A stretch of 64,000 bases of DNA, taken from NCBI GenBank assembly GCA_035048815.1, contig JAUCBN010000024.1:6260001-6324000 (forward strand), written 5' to 3'. Made by a program: the position numbers and the translations under genes. The notes below the pieces were generated by a model that saw only the letters and a list, made by a program, of their open reading frames with translations, was not told the origin of the DNA and made no database searches. The DNA comes from Abelmoschus esculentus (Eukaryota; Streptophyta; Magnoliopsida; Malvales; Malvaceae). Of this stretch, positions 61,010 to 64,000 are shown piece by piece (within the stretch, counting starts at the first letter, position 1; every line of letters starts with the position of its first letter).

Positions 61010-61960
61010 TCTTATAGCGTATACCGTAATGACGATCCCTCTCCTTGAGCGTATGTCGCGATAAGTGACCTCTCTCGTTGAGTGCATGTCATAATAAACG
61101 GTTACTCTCATTGAGCGTATACCATGATCGATGACCCCTCTCTTTGAGCGTTTGTCGTGATGGATGACCCCTCTCTAAGAGCATATGTCGCGATGAAAAC
61201 CCCCGCTCTTCGAGTGCATGTCGCAATGAAAGACCCCACTCTTCAAGTCCTTGTCATGGTGAAAGGTACTTCTCTTTGAGAGTATACCGTGATGGACGAC
61301 CCTTCTCTTCAACTACTTGTCATAATGAATGGTCCCTTTCTTATATCATATACCGTGATGGACGACCCTTCCCATTGAGCGTATGTCGCGGTGAATGACC
61401 CCTCTCGTCGAGTGTATGTCATAATGAAAGGTCCCTTTCTTATAGCGTATACCGTGATGACGATCCCTCTCCTTGAGCGTATGTCGCGATGAATGACCCC
61501 TCTCTTCGAGTGCATGAGGTGGTGAATAGTGCCTCTCTTTGAAAGTATACCGTGATAAACGACCTCTCTATGAGCGTATGTCGCGATGAGTGACCTCTCT
61601 CATTGAGTGCATGTTATAATAAACGGTTACTCTCTTTGAGCGTATACCGTGATCGATTACCCCTCTCTTTGAGCATTTGTCGTGATGGATGACCCCTCTC
61701 TTTGAGCATATGTCGCGATGAAAGACCCCTCTATTCGAGTGCATGTCATGGTGAATGGTCCTTCTCTTTGAGAGTATACCGTGATGGACAACCCTTCTCT
61801 TTGAGCGAATGTCGCGATGAAAGACCCTTCTCTTCGACTACTTGTCATAATGAACGGTCCCTTTCTTATATCATTTACCGTGATGGATGACCTTTCCCAT
61901 TGAGCGCATGTCGCGATGAATGACCGCTCTCTTCTAGTGCGTCATGGTGAATGATCCCTC
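61010..61960 (-). repeat. Local tandem duplication of about 0.52 kb
   Basis: The chain cttatagcgtataccg, ctccttgagcg, cataataaacggttactctc, gtttgtcgtgatggatgacc and cttatatcat occurs twice, with the last marker at 61340 and 61864 (524 bp). The earlier parts of the chain show a shorter spacing of about 420 bp, so a trimer was gained or lost in one copy. A third relative lies at 52070-52330. Confidence 0.65.
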
Positions 61961-61969
61961 TCTTTGTGC

Positions 61970-64000
61970 GTATACCGCGATGGACGACCCCTCTCTTTGA
62001 GCGTATGTCACGATGAACGATCCCTCTCTTCGAGTGTAGGTCATAATAACAATCCCTCTCTTTGAGCGTATACCGTGATGGATAGCCATCTCTTTTAGCG
62101 TATGTCGCGATGAATGACCACTCTCTTCGAGTGCATGACATGGTGAACGGTCCCTCTCTTTGAGCATATACGGTGATGGTAACCCCTCTCTTTGAGCGTA
62201 TGTCACGATGAATGACCCCTCTCTTTCAGTGCATATCATAATAAATGGTACCTCTCTTCGAGCGTATACCGTGATCGGTGACCCCTCTCTTCGATTGTAT
62301 GTCATAATGAATTGTCCCTCTCTTTGAGCGTATACCATGATGGACGACCCCTCACTTTGAGCGTATGTCATGGTGAATGACCCCTCTCTTTGAGCATATG
62401 TCATAATAAATGGTCCCTCTCTTTAAGCGTATCCCGTGATGGACGATCCATCTCTTTGAGCGTATCTCGTGATGAATGACCCCTCTCTTCGAGTGTATGT
62501 CTTAGTGGACGGTCCTTCTCTTTTAGCGTATACCATGGTGGATGACCCCTCTCTTTGAGCGTATGTCGCGATGAATGACCCTTCTCTTGGAGTGCGATAC
62601 ATGGTGAAAAGTCCCTCTATCTGAGCGTATACTAGGATGGACGATCCATCTCTCTAAGCATATGTCGTGATAAATGACCCCTCTCTTCGAGTGCATGTCA
62701 TGGTGAACGGTTCCTCTCTTTGAGTATATACCGTGATAAACGACCCCTCTTTCAACGTATGTCGCGATGAATGACCCCTCTCTTCGAGTGTATGTCTTAA
62801 TGGACGGTTCCATTGAGCATATGTCGCGATGAATGACCCCTCTCTTTGAGCATATGTCATGATGAATGACCCCTCTCTTAGAGTGCATGACATTGTGAAC
62901 GGCCCGTCTATCTGAGCATATAGTAGGATGGACGACCGCCTCTCTTTGAGCGTATATCGTGATGAATTACCCGTCTCTCTGAGCGTACCTCGCGAGGAAT
63001 GACCCTTCTATTCGAGTGTACATCATAATGAACGGTCTCTCCCTTTGAGTATACCGCGATGGACGACCCTTCTCTTTGAGCATATATCGCTATTAATGAC
63101 CCCTCTCTTCAAGTGCATGTCATAATGAACGGTCCCTTTCTTATAGCGTATACCATGATAGACGACCCCTCTAATTGAGCGTATGTCGCGGTGAATAGTC
63201 CCGCTCTCTGAGTGTTTACCGTATTGGACAACCGCTCTCATTGACCGTATGTCGCGATAAATGATCCTCTCTCCGAATGTATGTCATAATGAACGATCCC
63301 TCTCTTTGAGCGTTTACCGTAATGGACGACCCCACTCTTTGAGCGTCTATTGCGATGAATAACCCCTCTCTTTATGTGCATGTCATAATGAACGGTCCCT
63401 CTCTTTGAGCGTATATCGTGATCGATGACCCGTCTCTATGAGTTTATATTGCGATGAATGACCTTCTCTTCGAGTGCATGTCATGGTGAACGGTTTCTCT
63501 CTTTGAGCGTATGTCGCGGTGAATGAACCCTCTCTTCGAGAGTATATAATAATGAACGGTCCCTCTCTTTGAGCATATGTCGCCACGAATGAGCACTCTC
63601 TTCGAGTTCAGGTCAAGGTGAACGGTCCCTCTCTTTGAGCGTATGCTGTGATGGATAACCCCTCTCTTTGAGCGTATGTCGCGATGAATGACTCTTCGAG
63701 TGCATGTCATAATGAACGGTTCCTTTCTTAGAGGGTGATGGATGACCCTTCTCTTTGAGCGTATGTCGCTATGAATGACCACTCTCTTTGAGTGTATGTC
63801 ATGCTGAACGACCCCTCTCTTTGAGCGTATACCGTGATGTAAGACCCCGCTCTTTGAGCGTATGTCGTGATGAATGACCCTTCTCTTTGAGTGCATGTCA
63901 TAATACACAGTGCCTCTCTGTTAGCATATGTCGCGGTGAATGACCCCTCACTACTAGACTTGTATAATGAATGGCCCCTCTATTTGAGCATATGCCGTGA
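61970..64000 (-). repeat. Segmental duplication copy 2 (partner 52330-54680), truncated by window end
   Basis: This continues the shared chain of variants with 52.3-54.7 kb up to the last base, including the ctactagag/ctactagac unit (54647 and 63949). The duplication therefore extends beyond the window. Confidence 0.7.

Larger units (their letters stand above)
34623..64000 (-). repeat. 33-bp/99-bp satellite array, block 7 (inverted, 29.4 kb, no transposon)
   Basis: This is continuous inverted satellite to the end of the window with no inserted element that I can see. It contains the clearest higher-order structure of the window: a segmental duplication offset by about 10.1 kb, a roughly 1.18-kb higher-order repeat, a 295-bp triple and a duplication offset by about 9.2-9.6 kb. 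Antisense open frames here (for example 42670-42855 and 59061-59246 on +) come from chance loss of the reverse-frame stops. Confidence 0.95.

Noticed and set aside
1..64000. CRISPR array suggested by regular 33-bp repeats
   Set aside because: There are no unique spacers; repeats abut directly, the array spans tens of kb, and the inserted elements are plant LTR retrotransposons.

Overview
This is a repeat-dominated stretch of a nuclear plant chromosome, most likely from a eudicot. It holds no intact gene. About 53.4 kb of the 64 kb (my boundaries) is a single tandem satellite built from a roughly 33-bp subunit. Three diverged subunit types follow one another as a roughly 99-bp trimer. Type A carries cattcatcgcgacatacg, type B cgtccatcacggtatacg and type C cgttcattatgacatgca. 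The rest is LTR-retrotransposon debris, one AT-rich insertion and a 126-bp unique spacer. The plant assignment rests on Ty3/gypsy pol sequence, TG...CA LTRs with 5-bp target duplication, and a tRNA-iMet-type primer site. I cannot name the species.

Layout: satellite on the + strand at 1-633, 3308-8679, 10495-22515, 23450-24370 and 29124-29364; satellite inverted on the - strand at 29491-34368 and 34623-64000. Insertions are: a Ty3/gypsy integrase pseudogene plus 3' LTR (634-3307, family A); a reversed family-A LTR piece interrupted by a family-B LTR piece (8680-10494); a 934-bp solo LTR with a 5-bp target duplication (22516-23449, family D); an internally deleted family-B element (24371-27601) joined to another LTR (27602-29123, family C); and an AT-rich block (34369-34622).

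The satellite has a striking property. Its 33-bp subunit is a multiple of three and has no stop codon in any of its three forward frames, while every reverse frame carries a stop in each unit. This explains the many overlapping open frames, all on + left of 29.4 kb and nearly all on - to the right. They encode 11-residue peptide repeats (GVIHRDIRSKR-like, REGSFIATYAQ-like or ERGHSSRHTLK-like by frame), but frames drift and break, so I treat them as by-products of the repeat.

The satellite also shows nested higher-order structure: local 33, 65, 132 and 295-bp duplications, a roughly 1.18-kb higher-order repeat at 36.5-41.1 and 46.5-52.0 kb, and multi-kb duplications at offsets near 6, 9.5 and 10 kb. 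The right half has almost no transposon insertions and the cleanest duplications, suggesting younger sequence than the left half. No tRNA, rRNA, CRISPR array or telomeric repeat was seen.
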